DNA of 6,230 nt from CAVPDE01 sp964580575 (GTDB lineage: Bacteria > Desulfobacterota > DSM-4660 > Desulfatiglandales > HGW-15), in contig CAZOLJ010000147.1 of NCBI GenBank assembly GCA_964580575.1, positions 1 to 6,230 of the forward strand, written 5' to 3'. Below are positions 4,644 to 6,230 of the stretch, one piece after another (positions within the stretch are counted from its first letter, which is position 1; every line of letters starts with the position of its first letter). The notes beneath the pieces are model-generated. The model ran no database searches, was not told where the DNA came from, and was given only the letters and a program-made list of their open reading frames with translations. The translations under genes were made by a program, and so were the position numbers.

Positions 4644-6203
4644 CTATTTGCGGTATCCGTAGCGTTCTTCGAAGATCGGGGCGATGAGGTTGTCCACCGG
4701 CACATAGTCGTCGGTGAGGATGATCGGGTTCTGGTCTTTGAGGTACGTTTGAAGAAGGGACTGGGGGAAGAACAGGCCGATCACATCCGTGTCGCCCGAA
4801 CGCCTCATGCTATCGATAAAATCCTCCTGCTCCAGTTTCTTTGAACTCGCCACGACAACGTAGGTGCTGATTCCCATGTCGTTCAGATCCGTGTTGGCCG
4901 TCACCAGACTTACCTGCTTTTTCCCGAACACTTCTTCCAGGGTCCGAATGTAGGCTGGGATAAAGAGACCTTTCTTGAAACTGTCGATCACATTGGCAAG
5001 ATAGAGTCCATCGGGCTTGAGCAGCCGCTTCAACTCCACGGCGAATTCTTTGGTCGTCAAATGGTACGGAATGGACAGGTCATTGAAGGCATCGCCGAAG
5101 ATGAAATCGTAGGTGCCGTTTTCTTTGCAGTTCATCACGAACCACCGCGCGTCCATATTGAAGGTGCGAATCCGGGTGGTCGCCGGAATCCCCAAATACG
5201 TCCTGGCCACACGACTCACCTCCGGGTCGATCTCGACGACGTCGATTTGAGCTTCCGGGTATTTTGCCTCTAGAAACCGTGGAAATGTGAAACCTCCTCC
5301 GCCAATGAAAAGGACCTTGAAGGATTGCTTCTCCATGGCCTGCCACCTGACCAGTTCCTCGTAAAGCCGTATGTACTCGTACTCGAGGTGGAAGGGGTCC
5401 TCCAGAGCCGTGTAGGAGTGGATGAGGTGATCCAGAATCATGGCTTCCAGGGTCAATCCTTTGGTGGTTTCATCTTTCTTTTTCAGCTTGATGGTGTAGT
5501 AGTCGCTCTCTTTGAAGAAATAAGTGGTGTCGTCCAGAGGCGGTTTATAGGCATGACCGGAGAATACCCACAGGAGGGGAATGAAGAGCGCCACGGCCAC
5601 AGCCACGAAGGCCTTCTTTCTTATGAAGAATCCGCCGAAAATGACGCCTGATACCATGAGGATCGCACCCATGCTGAAGCTAAGGTGCCGTGTCCCCATC
5701 CAGGAGATGAGAAAAAACCCTGTGGCAAAGGTCCCGAGGATGGAGCCCAGAGTGGAAAAGGCATAAATCTTCCCCACAATATTGCCTGTTTTGTTCAGGT
5801 TGCTGAGGGTCAGCTTGACGACCACAGGGGAGATCATTCCGAGCACGCAGGAAGGCGCGAAAAAGATGATGGTCGTAAGCAAAAGGATGCGGACCATCAA
5901 AGACGTGTTCCACTGCGACCCGCCCACGTAGTCTGTCAAAGGGGAGATGGCGAAGGCTCCAAGTCCTGAAAGAATAAGGAGCACTCCAAGGGTGGTCTGA
6001 TTCGGATATCGGTCCGCCAGCAGTCCCCCGAGGTAAGCGCCCACGCTGATGCCGGCAAGGACGACTCCGATGATGCTTGTCCAGGTGTAAAGGGAGACCC
6101 CGATGTAAGGGGCCATAATTCTGCCGGCAATGAGTTCGATGACCAGGGTGCAGAAGCTCGCGATAAAGACGACGATGTTGGCCTTGATAATTTCGCGGTG
6201 CAT
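4644..6203 (-). CDS. Membrane-fused spermidine synthase-like protein
   Basis: A 519-residue inner-membrane protein in two parts. Residues about 9-215 form some seven hydrophobic helices of the MFS-like type, including ELIAGRIMAPYIG, SVGAYLGGLLADR and GKIYAFSTLGSILGT. Residues about 230-515 form a Rossmann methyltransferase-like domain related to aminopropyltransferases: FIGGGGFTFPRF (nucleotide loop), VVEIDPEVSRVA (Glu324), NMDAR (Asp351), GDAFND (Asp371) and a closing ILTDDYVPVDNL. This matches the family annotated as fused MFS/spermidine synthase. Classical SpeE has GGGDG and a catalytic DS/DCTDP-type motif; here the positions read GGGGF and GDAF, so true spermidine synthesis is doubtful and the substrate is unknown. 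The ATG at 6201-6203 follows AAAGG by nine bases. It converges on the 47-residue gene, leaving 34 bp between. No partner gene is visible within the window. Confidence 0.9.
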   Translation of the reverse strand: MHREIIKANIVVFIASFCTLVIELIAGRIMAPYIGVSLYTWTSIIGVVLAGISVGAYLGGLLADRYPNQTTLGVLLILSGLGAFAISPLTDYVGGSQWNTSLMVRILLLTTIIFFAPSCVLGMISPVVVKLTLSNLNKTGNIVGKIYAFSTLGSILGTFATGFFLISWMGTRHLSFSMGAILMVSGVIFGGFFIRKKAFVAVAVALFIPLLWVFSGHAYKPPLDDTTYFFKESDYYTIKLKKKDETTKGLTLEAMILDHLIHSYTALEDPFHLEYEYIRLYEELVRWQAMEKQSFKVLFIGGGGFTFPRFLEAKYPEAQIDVVEIDPEVSRVARTYLGIPATTRIRTFNMDARWFVMNCKENGTYDFIFGDAFNDLSIPYHLTTKEFAVELKRLLKPDGLYLANVIDSFKKGLFIPAYIRTLEEVFGKKQVSLVTANTDLNDMGISTYVVVASSKKLEQEDFIDSMRRSGDTDVIGLFFPQSLLQTYLKDQNPIILTDDYVPVDNLIAPIFEERYGYRK

Positions 6204-6230
6204 GCTTCCCCGCCTTTCGTGAAAGAGGTT

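Overview
This window looks like ordinary chromosome from an anaerobic or microaerophilic bacterium, most likely of the Desulfobacterota (former Deltaproteobacteria). That placement is inference. It rests on moderately GC-rich coding DNA, a heme c domain attached to what looks like a CydA-like membrane cytochrome, a cysteine-rich winged-helix/ferredoxin protein of a type I associate with sulfate reducers and syntrophs, a two-ACT-domain SerB, and a membrane-fused spermidine-synthase-like protein. I see no phage, insertion sequence, CRISPR array or RNA gene.

Layout. (1) 2-358, plus: 3' end of a c-type cytochrome gene that begins outside the window. (2) 359-448: short spacer with a GC-rich hairpin followed by a run of G tracts. 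(3) 449-1345, plus: EamA/DMT-type transporter with a GTG start. (4) 1395-2474, plus: cysteine-rich protein ending in two [4Fe-4S] motifs. (5) 2475-2535: convergent junction holding a perfect 22-bp inverted repeat that runs into the end of serB. (6) 2536-3750, minus: serB, phosphoserine phosphatase, with a near-consensus sigma70 promoter at 3811-3839. (7) 3953-4357, plus: YajD-like HNH protein, divergent from serB. (8) 4466-4609, plus: 47-residue unrecognised protein with a full Shine-Dalgarno sequence. (9) 4644-6203, minus: 519-residue membrane protein with a C-terminal spermidine-synthase-like domain; its upstream region runs off the window.

How the genes relate. The three leftmost genes point the same way but show no common pathway. 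The cytochrome and the ferredoxin-like protein are both redox proteins; the transporter between them could be an independent passenger. serB completes serine biosynthesis and appears to be transcribed alone. yajD and the 47-residue gene probably share a transcript. The window contains no obvious multi-gene novel system. The least explained items are the cysteine-rich region of the ferredoxin-like protein, the 22-bp inverted repeat at the serB 3' end, and the small gene after yajD.
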